NCBI GenBank assembly: GCA_029287595.1
Contig: JARFQU010000116.1
Location: 1 to 40,937, forward strand
Length of the DNA: 40,937 nt
Reading direction: 5' to 3'
DNA from: Halioglobus sp.
Lineage (GTDB): Bacteria; Pseudomonadota; Gammaproteobacteria; Pseudomonadales; Halieaceae
Positions 1 through 8,012 of this stretch are shown here, piece after piece (position 1 is the first letter of the stretch; each line of letters begins with the position of its first letter). The notes under the pieces are model-generated. The model was given only the letters and a program-made list of their open reading frames with translations, was not told where the DNA came from and did not search any database. The position numbers and the translations under genes were made by a program.

Positions 1-1289
1 AGTTGCAGTATGTGTCCGGCCTGTTCTGGTACCGCGAGGAAACCGATGGTGGTAACAATCCCAGCTACGTGGGCCCCTACGACCCGGCAATTGCCAACCT
101 GTTCCTGCAGAATTCAAGCGATACCCAGCTGGAGTCGGACAATCGGGCCTTCGCGGTCTTCAGCCAGCTGGAATGGGAATTTAACGACCACTGGCGTGCC
201 ACCGCCGGGGTGCGCTATACCGATGAGGAGCGCAAGCTGACCCGCACGCGCTTTGGCATTGATCCCGCCTCCCTGGACCAGAACGGGGGTGATGTCGCCG
301 GCTTTGGAGGGGGGCTCTATGCCGTGCAGCGCCCCGATTTTGTCTACAACCCGGCCTGGACTTACCAGTTTACAGACTATACCCAGAGCCAGATTTCCGA
401 TGACGACTTTACCCCCATGGCCAGCGTGCAGTACCTGATCGACGAGGCAGGCTGGATCGACACGGGTACCGTGTATCTTACTTATTCAGAGGGGTTCCTG
501 TCCGGCGGGCTTTCCGAGGCGCCTACTGGAGACCTGGAGCAATACGACCCGGAGGAAGTGGAGAACTGGGAGCTGGGTTTCAAGCTGGATATGATGGGCC
601 GGCGACTGCGCGTGAACGGGGCGTTTTTCTACACTGATTACACCAACCGCCAGTTGACCACGGTGGTGATCAACCCCAATACGGGGAACCCCTCCGGGGC
701 GACCATTAATGCGAAGTCTTCCAGTATTACCGGTTTTGAACTGGAGACGACCTTTCTGGCTACCGAGCGTTTGATGCTGACCTTCAATATGACCTTGAAC
801 GACGGCGATATCGATGAATACGATGATGTGAAACTGACCCTGGCGAGCGGGGACAGTGTGCCGGCCGGCTGCAGCCGCGAAGACCTGAGCATCGTGGCAG
901 TTGATATCTGCGACAACGACCGGTCCAACGAAAACCTGCCGCGCCTGCCCGAGGAGACCTACCTGCTGGCTGCGCAGTACAACTGGGATTCGTCCCTGGG
1001 CATGATCATCCCCCGGATCCAGGCGAGCCTGAAGAAGGATATCGATTTCTGTTTTGATTCCACCAGTTGCGAACTCGGCTGGTGGCTGGAGGACGAACAG
1101 TTTGACCTCAGTGCCACCCTGACCTGGACCTCTCTGAACGAGAAATGGGTGGGCTCACTGTATGGCAACAACCTCACCGATGAGGATCACCTGGTGGGTG
1201 GCACGGCGTTGATCGAGTCCTCGGGTGTGGGCGGTTATGCCGTGGCGCCGCCGCGGATGTACGGGGCGGAACTGCAGTATCGTTTCTAG
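1..1289 (+). CDS. TonB-dependent outer membrane receptor, C-terminal part (5' end outside window)
   Basis: The reading frame is open from the left edge and codes for about 428 residues of a TonB-dependent receptor beta-barrel. Alternating aromatic strands recur (YVSGLFWYREE, FSQLEWEFNDHW, TAGVRYTDEERK, VNGAFFYTDYTN, WELGFKLDMMGRR), and the protein ends in the outer-membrane signature QYRF with a terminal Phe. The plug domain and TonB box are not in the window, so this is a truncation by the window edge and not a broken gene. The VRYTDEERK and YFYTDYxNRQ style matches the large receptor families of marine gammaproteobacteria that import iron complexes or oligosaccharides; the substrate cannot be read from this part. 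Its stop codon overlaps the stop codon of convergent rsmE by 3 bases, and a possible terminator for it lies inside rsmE. Confidence 0.9.
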   Translation, partial: LQYVSGLFWYREETDGGNNPSYVGPYDPAIANLFLQNSSDTQLESDNRAFAVFSQLEWEFNDHWRATAGVRYTDEERKLTRTRFGIDPASLDQNGGDVAGFGGGLYAVQRPDFVYNPAWTYQFTDYTQSQISDDDFTPMASVQYLIDEAGWIDTGTVYLTYSEGFLSGGLSEAPTGDLEQYDPEEVENWELGFKLDMMGRRLRVNGAFFYTDYTNRQLTTVVINPNTGNPSGATINAKSSSITGFELETTFLATERLMLTFNMTLNDGDIDEYDDVKLTLASGDSVPAGCSREDLSIVAVDICDNDRSNENLPRLPEETYLLAAQYNWDSSLGMIIPRIQASLKKDIDFCFDSTSCELGWWLEDEQFDLSATLTWTSLNEKWVGSLYGNNLTDEDHLVGGTALIESSGVGGYAVAPPRMYGAELQYRF

Positions 1290-1993
1290 GACAACCTGCC
1301 CAGGATACCGGTGACCGCGTTTTCCACTCGCAGGATGCGCGGTCCCAGTGACACCACTGCGCAGCCCGCTGCCTGCAGTTTTTCCACCTCGTAGGGAATG
1401 AAGCCGCCCTCTGGTCCGATGACCAAGAGGGTTTTTTTGCTCAGCTCACGCGGGCAGGGCGGGTAATCTCCCGGGTGCGCCAGCAGTGCCTGCCGGTCGC
1501 TGATCATGCCGGGCAATTGGTCTTCGACAAAGGGTTTGAAACGCCGGTGGTAATGGATTGCGGGTAGCACCGTATCCCGCGCCTGTTCCAATCCCAGCAG
1601 CAGGTATTCCCGCACGGTGTCCAGTTCCAGGGCCGGGGTTTGCCAGTAGCTCTTCTCAACCCGGTAGCTGTTGATCAGATGCAGCTCGGTCACGCCGAAT
1701 TCCGCTACCGCGCGTAAAATACGGCGCAGCATTTTCGGTCGCGGCAGTGCCAGCACCAGGGACAGCGGAAGTTTTGCCGGCGGTTGCGTGTTCAGCTCCA
1801 CAGACAGCAGTGCATGGGCAGCATCAATTTCCAGGATCTCGGCTGCGCCCATCTGGCCACCCAGCTCGCCGACTCGCAGGGTGTCTCCGACCCTGGCTCC
1901 GTGCACCTGCAGCAGGTGCTGCAAACGCCGGTCGGTCACCAGGACGTGTTTCCCGTCCTGCCGATCCAAGGCAGTGAACAGCAGCAGGTTCAC
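1286..1993 (-). CDS. rsmE: 16S rRNA (uracil1498-N3)-methyltransferase RsmE
   Basis: RsmE uses S-adenosylmethionine to methylate N3 of U1498 in 16S rRNA of the 30S subunit. The product has an N-terminal PUA-like part (VLVTDRRLQHLLQVHGARVGD) and a SPOUT-type C-terminal domain with the cofactor-knot motifs LVIGPEGGF and SLGPRILRVENAV. I chose the GTG at 1993 (VNLLLFTALDR), giving 235 residues, close to the usual 240-245. The frame is open further upstream to 2083, but that extension lies within rimO and does not look like protein. The start lies 7 bases past the rimO stop, so the two translation-related genes probably form one transcript. Confidence 0.93.
   Translation of the reverse strand: MNLLLFTALDRQDGKHVLVTDRRLQHLLQVHGARVGDTLRVGELGGQMGAAEILEIDAAHALLSVELNTQPPAKLPLSLVLALPRPKMLRRILRAVAEFGVTELHLINSYRVEKSYWQTPALELDTVREYLLLGLEQARDTVLPAIHYHRRFKPFVEDQLPGMISDRQALLAHPGDYPPCPRELSKKTLLVIGPEGGFIPYEVEKLQAAGCAVVSLGPRILRVENAVTGILGRLS
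1407..1438 (+). terminator. Candidate intrinsic terminator for the TonB receptor, inside antisense rsmE
   Basis: On the plus strand CCCTCTGGTC (1407-1416) pairs with GACCAAGAGGG (1421-1431) around a 4-base loop with one bulged base, followed at once by seven Ts (1432-1438). This has the layout of a Rho-independent terminator and lies about 120 bases past the receptor stop. The same bases encode the conserved GPEGG region of rsmE on the other strand, so coding constraint may explain part of it. Confidence 0.45.
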
Positions 1994-2000
1994 TGGTGCA

Positions 2001-3317
2001 CTATCCCGCCCACAGGTCGTATTCGTCGGCGGCGGTGACCTCGGCTTCCACAAAATCCCCGGGTTGCAGGTCGGTGATGCCATTCAGGTAGACCTTGCCG
2101 TCGATTTCCGGCGCATCGGCGCTGGAGCGGCCAATGGCGCCGTGCTCATCTACCGTGTCGATCAGGATTTCCACCGTGCTACCCACTTTAGCCTGCAGCT
2201 TGGCGCTGCTGATTTCCTGCTGTAGCGTCATGAAGCGCTCCCAGCGCTGCTGCTTGATTTCCTCCGGCACCGGGTTGGGCAGGTCGTTGGCCCTGGCTCC
2301 CTTGACCGGAGAGTACTGAAAGCAACCCACCCGATCCAGCTGCGCCTCGCGCAGGAAGTCCAGCAGTATGTCGAAATCCCGTTCGGTCTCGCCGGGAAAG
2401 CCGACGATGAAGGTGCTGCGCAAGGTAATGTCCGGGCATACACTGCGCCAGGCGTGTATGCGTTCCAGTGATTTTTCCGCGGCGGCCGGTCGCTTCATGC
2501 GCTTGAGCACTTCCGGGCTGCCGTGCTGCAGCGGCACATCCAGATACGGCAATATCTTGCCTTCAGCCATCAACGGAATCACCTTGTCCACGTGGGGATA
2601 GGGGTAGACATAGTGCAGTCGCACCCAGATACCGAACTCCCCCAAGGCCTCGCACAGTTCCTGCATGCGGGTTTTCATTGGCCGGCCATTCCAGAAGCCG
2701 GTGCGGTACTTGATATCAACTCCGTAGGCGCTGGTATCCTGGGAAATCACCAGCAGTTCACGCACACCGGCCCGGGCCAGGCCCTCGGCCTCCGCCATCA
2801 CATCGCCAATCGGACGGCTTACCAGGTCGCCCCGCATATCGGGGATGATGCAGAAGCTGCAGCGGTGGTTGCAGCCCTCGGAAATTTTCAGGTAGGCGTA
2901 GTGGCGCGGGGTCAGTTTCACGCCCTGGGGTGGCACCAGGTCGGTGTAGGGATCGTGGATAGGGGTGTGAGGCACATACTGGTGCACTGCACCCACCACC
3001 TCCTCGTAAGCAGCCGGACCGCTGACGCTCAATACCTTGGGATGCAGTGACTTGATGGTCTGCGCGTCGTCGCCCCTGCCCATGCAGCCGGTAACGATTA
3101 CCCGGCCGTTTTCGCTGATCGCCTCGCCTATGGCGTCCAGGGACTCCTGCTTGGCGCTGTCGATAAAGCCGCAGGTATTGACCACCACGATTTCGGCATC
3201 TTCGTAGGTAGGCACAATGTCGTAACCGTCCAGCTTGAGCTGGGTGAGGATGCGCTCCGAATCGACCAGGGCCTTGGGGCAGCCCAGGCTGACGAAGCCG
3301 ACTTTGTTACTGGACAT
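2001..3317 (-). CDS. rimO: Ribosomal protein uS12 methylthiotransferase RimO
   Basis: RimO is a radical-SAM enzyme that adds a methylthio group to the conserved Asp of ribosomal protein S12. From the ATG at 3317 the protein has 438 residues, the normal size. The N-terminal MTTase domain carries three cysteines (C13 in SLGCPK, C49 in NTCGF, C78 in TGCMG) for the auxiliary [4Fe-4S] cluster. The radical-SAM domain has C149-x3-C153-x2-C156 ([10 protein letters not shown]), followed by [13 protein letters not shown], which points to RimO rather than MiaB. A TRAM domain ends the protein. An open extension runs upstream to 3563 but is low in family character and ignored. An FNR-like site lies 187 bases upstream. 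Confidence 0.96.
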   Translation of the reverse strand: MSSNKVGFVSLGCPKALVDSERILTQLKLDGYDIVPTYEDAEIVVVNTCGFIDSAKQESLDAIGEAISENGRVIVTGCMGRGDDAQTIKSLHPKVLSVSGPAAYEEVVGAVHQYVPHTPIHDPYTDLVPPQGVKLTPRHYAYLKISEGCNHRCSFCIIPDMRGDLVSRPIGDVMAEAEGLARAGVRELLVISQDTSAYGVDIKYRTGFWNGRPMKTRMQELCEALGEFGIWVRLHYVYPYPHVDKVIPLMAEGKILPYLDVPLQHGSPEVLKRMKRPAAAEKSLERIHAWRSVCPDITLRSTFIVGFPGETERDFDILLDFLREAQLDRVGCFQYSPVKGARANDLPNPVPEEIKQQRWERFMTLQQEISSAKLQAKVGSTVEILIDTVDEHGAIGRSSADAPEIDGKVYLNGITDLQPGDFVEAEVTAADEYDLWAG

Positions 3318-3633
3318 GAATGCTACACATAGTATGGGGCCGGGCTGGGGTGGTGGGGTCGCAAAGTATACCTTGCCTGCAGCACTGGATGAAATCGTTG
3401 TGCGAAGCAATAATCCTGGCTTAAACCTCCCTGGAGCCCTTGCAATAGAGTGATTTTGTCGCGATGAAAACGGTATTAATGACGCGTAATCAAGGTGCCA
3501 TGTTTGATGCAAATCAATACCCTCCGGCGCCTGCTTCATTAGCATTCTCCGGCTAACAGCCATTTGTTGTAACCCGCCACCACGCCGTAGCGCAGGATCT
3601 TTTCACGCCGTGGCCAGAATTGGGAGTCAGCCC
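3318..3633. other. 316-base intergenic region between rimO and the 2OG oxygenase gene
   Basis: This divergent spacer must hold the promoters for rimO (minus) and the oxygenase unit (plus). The clear element is the FNR/Anr-like palindrome at 3504-3517. On the plus strand TAGCAT at 3540-3545 (4 of 6 matches to TATAAT) is placed as a -10 would be if the palindrome were centred at -41.5. I see no convincing gene or RNA element in the rest. Confidence 0.5.
3504..3517. promoter_or_regulatory. FNR/Anr-family binding site, perfect TTGAT-N4-ATCAA
   Basis: The bases read TTGAT GCAA ATCAA, an exact match to the consensus of FNR, Anr and Dnr-type CRP-family regulators. The centre is 123 bases before the oxygenase start and 193 bases before rimO. 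With the possible -10 at 3540-3545 the geometry fits a class II activated promoter for the oxygenase; repression, or action on rimO, is equally possible. Confidence 0.6.
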
Positions 3634-4350
3634 ATGCAGTACCTGGATTTTGACAAGTTCAAGGCGCTTGATCCCGCCGAGTTTGCCGCCACCCAACCCT
3701 ATCCCTGGAGCAACCCCCAGGGCCTGTTGACGGAGGAGGGATTCCAGCTGTTGCTGGACAATATGCCGGATGTTTCCCTGTTCGAGAAAAAGTTCGGTTA
3801 CGGGCGCATCGCCGGGCAGCAGCCCCACGACAGGTATTCCCTGGAATACACATCGGGCGCCCCGGTCCCCCGGCCCTGGCAGGAGTTCATTGCCGAATTG
3901 TGCAGCGATGATTATCGCCACACTCTGGCGCGCCTTTACGGCGCGCGCAAAATCAACCTGCGCTTTCACTGGCACTACACACCCAACGGGTGTTCCGTTT
4001 CACCGCACACCGATTCGGTGCGCGAGCACGGTTCCCAGCTGTTTTACTTCAATCGCGAAGGCGAATGGGATCCCGCCTGGGGCGGTGACACCCTGGTGCT
4101 GGATGACGGTGGCCAGATGGAGTTTGCCAGTGCGCCTGCCCTGGAAGATTTCCAGGGCGAGATAGCGGCGAAGTCCATAGGCAACTACAGCCTGATTTTT
4201 CAGCGCACCCGGCACTCCTGGCACGCGGTGCGCGAAATCAGCTGCCCGGAGGGCCAGTTGCGGCGGGTGTTCATTATTGTTGCCAATCCGCAAAACCTGT
4301 ACCGTACTTTGCGCGACAAGGTGATGCGCAAACAGGTACAGCGGTTCTGA
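3634..4350 (+). CDS. Fe(II)/2-oxoglutarate-dependent oxygenase (prolyl-hydroxylase-like)
   Basis: This 238-residue protein has the double-stranded beta-helix signature of 2OG-Fe(II) oxygenases: H125-T-D127 (SPHTDS), a distal His at H197 (RHSWHAVREI), and an Arg at about 210-211 (LRRVFIIVANP) suited to bind the 2-oxoglutarate carboxylate. The segment LFYFN with WGGDTLVL is typical of the prolyl 4-hydroxylase-like superfamily. Such enzymes use O2 and 2-oxoglutarate to hydroxylate a protein or small molecule; the substrate here is unknown. I chose ATG 3634 because GGGAG lies about 8 bases before it; an in-frame GTG at 3610 is the alternative. The crotonase-like gene follows after 11 bases, so they are likely co-transcribed, perhaps under the FNR-like site. 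Confidence 0.85.
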   Translation: MQYLDFDKFKALDPAEFAATQPYPWSNPQGLLTEEGFQLLLDNMPDVSLFEKKFGYGRIAGQQPHDRYSLEYTSGAPVPRPWQEFIAELCSDDYRHTLARLYGARKINLRFHWHYTPNGCSVSPHTDSVREHGSQLFYFNREGEWDPAWGGDTLVLDDGGQMEFASAPALEDFQGEIAAKSIGNYSLIFQRTRHSWHAVREISCPEGQLRRVFIIVANPQNLYRTLRDKVMRKQVQRF

Positions 4351-4361
4351 GGAGTGCGGCA

Positions 4362-5138
4362 ATGGCGACGATCAAGGTGGAGAACCACGAGAGGGTAACC
4401 CTGGTCAGCCTGTCGCGACCCGAGGTACGCAACGCCGTTGACGGCGCCACCGCCGCGGCCCTGGCCCAGGCGTTTCGCGAGTTTGACTCCGACGAGCAAA
4501 GTGATGTGGCGGTGCTCTACGGCGAGTACGGTACCTTTTGTGCCGGCGCCGATCTCAAGGCCGTCGCTGCTGAAGATGGCATGAATTCACTCAGCATCAA
4601 GGGCGATGGTCCCATGGGTCCATCGCGCATGGTGCTGGGCAAGCCGGTTATCGCTGCCATAGCCGGTCACGCGGTTGCGGGCGGGCTGGAACTGGCCCTG
4701 TGGTGCGATCTGCGGGTAGTGGAGCAAAGCGCGGTGCTGGGGGTTTACTGCCGTCGCTGGGGTGTGCCGCTGATCGATGGTGGCACCGTACGGCTGCCGC
4801 GGTTGATCGGGCACAGCCGTGCGATGGACCTGATTCTTACCGGCCGCGGTGTGTCTGCCGAGGAAGCGCTGCAAATGGGCCTGGCCAACCGCGTGGTCGC
4901 CGACGGCACGGCGCTGGATGCGGCCCTGGCATTGGCGCAGCAGCTGGCACAGTTTCCCCAGAAATGCCTGCGATCGGACCGGCTAAGCGCCTACGAGCAG
5001 TGGGGTCTGCAACTGGAAGATGCACTGGGCAATGAGTTTCAGCGCGGCATGCAGGTTATCGCGTCCCGTGAGACGGTAACGGGCGCCAGCCGCTTTGCCG
5101 CCGGCAAGGGGCGCCATGGAAATTTCGAGGATATCTGA
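4362..5138 (+). CDS. Crotonase-fold (enoyl-CoA hydratase/isomerase family) protein with only one of the two hydratase glutamates
   Basis: The 258-residue product has the crotonase oxyanion-hole motifs FCAGADLKAV (about 59-68) and AGHAVAGGLELALWCD (101-116), so it should bind an acyl-CoA thioester. The first hydratase Glu is kept (E110 in GGLELAL). The second, normally 20 residues later in a QPE motif, falls at C130 within LGVYCRRWG, so classic hydratase activity is doubtful. The following GVPLIDGGTVRLPRLIG segment is characteristic of a crotonase subfamily often annotated only as enoyl-CoA hydratase. GAGG lies about 7 bases before the ATG. It follows the oxygenase gene closely and ends 1 base from the convergent DUF2244 gene. 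Isomerase, hydrolase or another thioester chemistry is possible. Confidence 0.88.
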   Translation: MATIKVENHERVTLVSLSRPEVRNAVDGATAAALAQAFREFDSDEQSDVAVLYGEYGTFCAGADLKAVAAEDGMNSLSIKGDGPMGPSRMVLGKPVIAAIAGHAVAGGLELALWCDLRVVEQSAVLGVYCRRWGVPLIDGGTVRLPRLIGHSRAMDLILTGRGVSAEEALQMGLANRVVADGTALDAALALAQQLAQFPQKCLRSDRLSAYEQWGLQLEDALGNEFQRGMQVIASRETVTGASRFAAGKGRHGNFEDI

Positions 5139-5139
5139 C

Positions 5140-5643
5140 TCAGAAGTGGCGTTGCTCCTTGCCACTGTGCGAGCCAATGCGTATTTCCTCACGCAACAGG
5201 CCCAGCAGTTTGAGACTGTCATCGCGGTTGAGGAATTCCCCCAGGCTCACGCTTTCGTGCCGGTCGTGTAGCGACAATTCCGGTCCATCCCAGGGGTGTT
5301 TCTCGGGGGTTACCGCCAGGCCGGTGCCCTGCCGGGAAAACTGCCAGCTGCGGCTGGGCAGATAAAAGCCCTTGTCGATGCGTACTTCGTCCTCACTGAG
5401 GGTGATAACGTGGCGATACTGCAGTTTCCAGTTGACGTAGTACAGGGCGCTGCCCAGGCAGAGCAGTTCCAGGCCCGCAAAGGGCAGTATTGGCCAGGCC
5501 CCCAGCAGGGCGAAGCCAATGGCAATACCCAGGGAGGGCACCGCCAGGGCCAGCAGTACCAGCAGGTTGGTGCGCCAGGTGGCCGACTGATTCGGTTTGG
5601 CCACGATCATCAGGCGCGATGCTGTGCGTGTAGTTGTGACCAC
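5140..5643 (-). CDS. DUF2244 family inner membrane protein
   Basis: The 167-residue product has a short basic N-terminus, two adjacent hydrophobic helices (about 26-46, NLLVLLALAVPSLGIAIGFA, and 50-69, ILPFAGLELLCLGSALYYV) and a cytoplasmic beta-rich tail. The tail pattern WKLQYRHVITLSEDEVRI is typical of DUF2244. No catalytic motif is visible and the function of the family is unknown. The gene is monocistronic here: it converges on the crotonase gene and is divergent from the sulfurtransferase, with an 80- to 95-base spacer. Confidence 0.8.
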   Translation of the reverse strand: MVTTTRTASRLMIVAKPNQSATWRTNLLVLLALAVPSLGIAIGFALLGAWPILPFAGLELLCLGSALYYVNWKLQYRHVITLSEDEVRIDKGFYLPSRSWQFSRQGTGLAVTPEKHPWDGPELSLHDRHESVSLGEFLNRDDSLKLLGLLREEIRIGSHSGKEQRHF

Positions 5644-5738
5644 GGGAAATTTCCGCTGCCAGGGACCACTTAGTCTAGTTAATTTTCCCCGGGTCGCCTA
5701 CTCTTTGTCCGGTATTTGTCTTTGTGGAGCTCGAGCCG

Positions 5739-6542
5739 GTGAACGACGCGTTTTTGGCACAGCCCGAGGAATTATTGGCAGAGCACGAGGCGGTCATTGT
5801 CGACTGCCGCTTTTCCCTTGCGGACCCCCTGGCAGGGCGCACCCTGTTCCAGGGTGGCCACGTTCCTGGCGCCTGTTACCTGGATTTGAATGAAGATATG
5901 TCAGGCCCCGTCGCCCAGCGCGGTGGGCGCCACCCACTGCCGGACGCGGCGCACTTTGCCCAGCTGCTGGCGCGCCATGGTGTCGGCCCCGATACCCCGG
6001 TCATAGCCTACGACGATTCGCGTTTCGCCTTTGCCGCGCGCCTGTGGTGGCTGATGCGCAGCCTGGGATACCGGGCTCCACGACTGCTGGATGGCGGTTA
6101 CCAGGCCTTTCTTGCAGTGGGTGGTGAGCCGGCTATCACTATCGAAGCCGTGCAGCCGGCCCGGGCGCATGCACCGGCTGACTTCAGCGGCTACTGCGAT
6201 ATCGAAGACCTGCGTGAGGCGCAGCGGGCCGGGGCCCTGCTGGTGGATTCTCGCGAGGAAAAAAGATATCAGGGGCTGGAGGAACCAATCGACCCGGTGG
6301 CTGGTCATATCCCGGGTGCCATTAACCGGCCCTGGCAGGGGGTGACCTGTGCTGCGGGCAAGGCCCTTGACCTGCCCGGACAGCGGGAGCATTGGGGTGA
6401 CGCCCTGGAATCTGGGCAGATTGTGGTCTACTGCGGCTCCGGCGTGACCGCCTGCGTCAACCTGTTTTCACTGGCGCTGTTGGGGCGGGATGATGCCACC
6501 CTGTACGCCGGTAGCTGGAGCGACTGGTGCAGCTACCTGTAA
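5739..6542 (+). CDS. Thiosulfate/3-mercaptopyruvate sulfurtransferase (tandem rhodanese)
   Basis: Two rhodanese domains are visible. The N-terminal inactive one has IVDCRFSLADPLAGR, GHVPGACYLDL and DDSRFAFAARLWWLMRSLGY. The C-terminal one has LVDSREEKRY, GHIPGAINRPW and the active-site loop YCGSGVTACVN. The CGSGVTA loop is the type found in SseA-like 3-mercaptopyruvate sulfurtransferases, so sulfane-sulfur transfer via the loop Cys is expected. The GTG at 5739 (VNDAFLA, 267 residues) is preferred because GGAG sits about 9 bases upstream; GTG 5724 (MELEPVN, 272 residues) is the alternative. There is no signal peptide, so the enzyme is cytoplasmic. Confidence 0.9.
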   Translation: MNDAFLAQPEELLAEHEAVIVDCRFSLADPLAGRTLFQGGHVPGACYLDLNEDMSGPVAQRGGRHPLPDAAHFAQLLARHGVGPDTPVIAYDDSRFAFAARLWWLMRSLGYRAPRLLDGGYQAFLAVGGEPAITIEAVQPARAHAPADFSGYCDIEDLREAQRAGALLVDSREEKRYQGLEEPIDPVAGHIPGAINRPWQGVTCAAGKALDLPGQREHWGDALESGQIVVYCGSGVTACVNLFSLALLGRDDATLYAGSWSDWCSYL

Positions 6543-6598
6543 GCATTCACGTCAAAAGCCCGCGAGCGTTTGGCAAGTATAAACAAGAGAGGATAATC

Positions 6599-7339
6599 AT
6601 GGTGATCAACAGGCTGAAAACGACTTCTATCGCAACAGCATTACTGCTGGTGGCGCTACTGGCGGGTGTCCAGGCCAATGCGGCGGACAATCCTGCCCGT
6701 ATCCTGGTCTCGGGGGAGGGCAGTTCCGAGGTTGCCCCTGATATGGCATTGCTGCAGCTGACTGTGACGCGGGAGGCGGACACGGCGCGCGCCGCGCTGG
6801 ACGCGAATTCCGCTGCAATGGCCGAAGTATTGGCCGCTATGCAGCAGCTGGGTATCGCAAAGCGCGACCTGCAAACGTCGAATTTCTCCATCCAGCCGCG
6901 CTATCACCATCCCCGGCCGGAACCCTCAGGTGAGCGCAAGCCGCCCCAGATCACCGGCTATGTAGTGCGCAACAGCCTGGCTGTGCGGGTGCGGGATATC
7001 AGCCGTGTGGGGGAAATCCTGGACCAGTCCGTCACCCTGGGGGTGAATGAGGGTGGGCAGATCAGCTTTACCAATGCGGACCCGGCCGAGGTAATTAAAC
7101 AGGCGCGGATCAGCGCGGTGCGCGATGCCAGGGACAAGGCCTCTACGCTGGCTGTGGCTGCGGGTGTAAAGTTGGGTGACGTTATGGAAATATCCGAGCA
7201 ATCCTACCGCCCCGGCCCAATGCCTGTGGCCAGGGCCGAGATGATGATGGCCCGTTCAGCCAACGATGCGGTCCCGGTGGCTACTGGCGAGAACAGTTAT
7301 CGGGTCACGGTGCAGATGAGCTTCGCCATAGACCAGTGA
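6599..7339 (+). CDS. Exported SIMPL (DUF541) domain protein
   Basis: A 246-residue product with a signal peptide (basic NRLKTT, hydrophobic ATALLLVALLAGV, probable cleavage after QANA) and one SIMPL/DUF541 domain. Family signatures are RILVSGEGSSEVAPDMALLQLTV, the repeated alanine-rich LDANSAAMAEVLAAMQQLGI helix, TSNFSIQPRY and ARDKASTLAVAAGVKLGDVMEISE. SIMPL proteins are periplasmic or outer-membrane-associated and form oligomers; their biochemical role is unclear, with links to oxidative stress in some bacteria. The start is the ATG at 6599, with AGAGAGG about 8 bases before it; the frame is open upstream to 6527 but that part overlaps the sulfurtransferase end. It converges on rluA across a GC-rich hairpin. 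Confidence 0.88.
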   Translation: MVINRLKTTSIATALLLVALLAGVQANAADNPARILVSGEGSSEVAPDMALLQLTVTREADTARAALDANSAAMAEVLAAMQQLGIAKRDLQTSNFSIQPRYHHPRPEPSGERKPPQITGYVVRNSLAVRVRDISRVGEILDQSVTLGVNEGGQISFTNADPAEVIKQARISAVRDARDKASTLAVAAGVKLGDVMEISEQSYRPGPMPVARAEMMMARSANDAVPVATGENSYRVTVQMSFAIDQ

Positions 7340-7340
7340 G

Positions 7341-7364
7341 CCCCCGGTTTCAGAAATCCGGGGG
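7341..7364. terminator. GC-rich hairpin at the convergent ends of the SIMPL gene and rluA
   Basis: CCCCCGG (7341-7347) and CCGGGGG (7358-7364) form a 7-bp GC stem extended by a further TT/AA after one mismatch. It starts one base after the SIMPL stop and covers the last codons of rluA. No clear T-run follows on either strand, so it may be a bidirectional stop aided by other factors. Confidence 0.4.
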
Positions 7365-8009
7365 ACATTCGCCCTCCAGCCAGTTACCGGTTGTAGGGTG
7401 TTCAAAGGCCAGGGTAGTGGCGTGCAACAGCAGGCGATCGGCCATGCCCAGTGCCTCCTCATGGGCATACATATCGCAACCCAGTATCGGGTGACCCAGC
7501 TCCCGCAAGTGTATGCGCAGTTGGTGGGAGCGGCCGGTTACCGGCTGCAGCAGCAGGCGCGTGCAGTGCTCCTTGCGCTCCAGTACCCGATAGCGGGTGA
7601 GGGCCGCCTTGCCGCGTTGGTAACAGATCTTCTGCCGCGGGCGGTTGTTCCAGTCACAGGCAATGGGCAGATCGATCTCCCCACTATCGCCTGCTACCGC
7701 GCCGTAGACGATGGCGTGGTAGGACTTGGCTACACCGCGCTGCTGGAACTGCCGACTGATGTGGGCGTGGCAGGCTTTGTTCAGCGGGATGACCATGATG
7801 CCCGAGGTGTCCAGGTCCAGGCGGTGCACAATACTCGCGCTGATATAGCGTTGCTGCAGGCGAGTAATCAGGCAGTCCTTGTTCAGTGGGTGGCGCCCGG
7901 GAATGCTTAGCAGCAGGTGCGGCTTACGCACCAGTAGCAGGTCATCATCCTCATAGAGAATGGCAATCTCTTCCTGGCTGTGGGGAACAAGATAGGGCGC
8001 GCTGTCCAT
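7350..8009 (-). CDS. rluA: Dual-specificity 23S rRNA/tRNA pseudouridine synthase RluA
   Basis: The 219-residue product matches the single-domain RluA type, with no S4 domain and the same length as E. coli RluA. The catalytic motif is HRLDLDTSG with nucleophile D65. Other RluA features are YEDDDLLLVRKPHLLLSIPGR at the N-terminus, DLPIACDWNNRPRQKICY, LLQPVTGRSHQLRIHL and LGHPILGCDMYA. RluA makes pseudouridine at position 746 of 23S rRNA and 32 of several tRNAs. The gene begins 3 bases past the stop of the translocase-like gene, so the two are probably co-transcribed. Confidence 0.92.
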   Translation of the reverse strand: MDSAPYLVPHSQEEIAILYEDDDLLLVRKPHLLLSIPGRHPLNKDCLITRLQQRYISASIVHRLDLDTSGIMVIPLNKACHAHISRQFQQRGVAKSYHAIVYGAVAGDSGEIDLPIACDWNNRPRQKICYQRGKAALTRYRVLERKEHCTRLLLQPVTGRSHQLRIHLRELGHPILGCDMYAHEEALGMADRLLLHATTLAFEHPTTGNWLEGECPPDF

Positions 8010-8012
8010 CGC

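Noticed and set aside
3456-3479. TTGTCG and TATTAA as a promoter pair
   Set aside because: Spacing of only 12 bases; the FNR-centred arrangement is more plausible.
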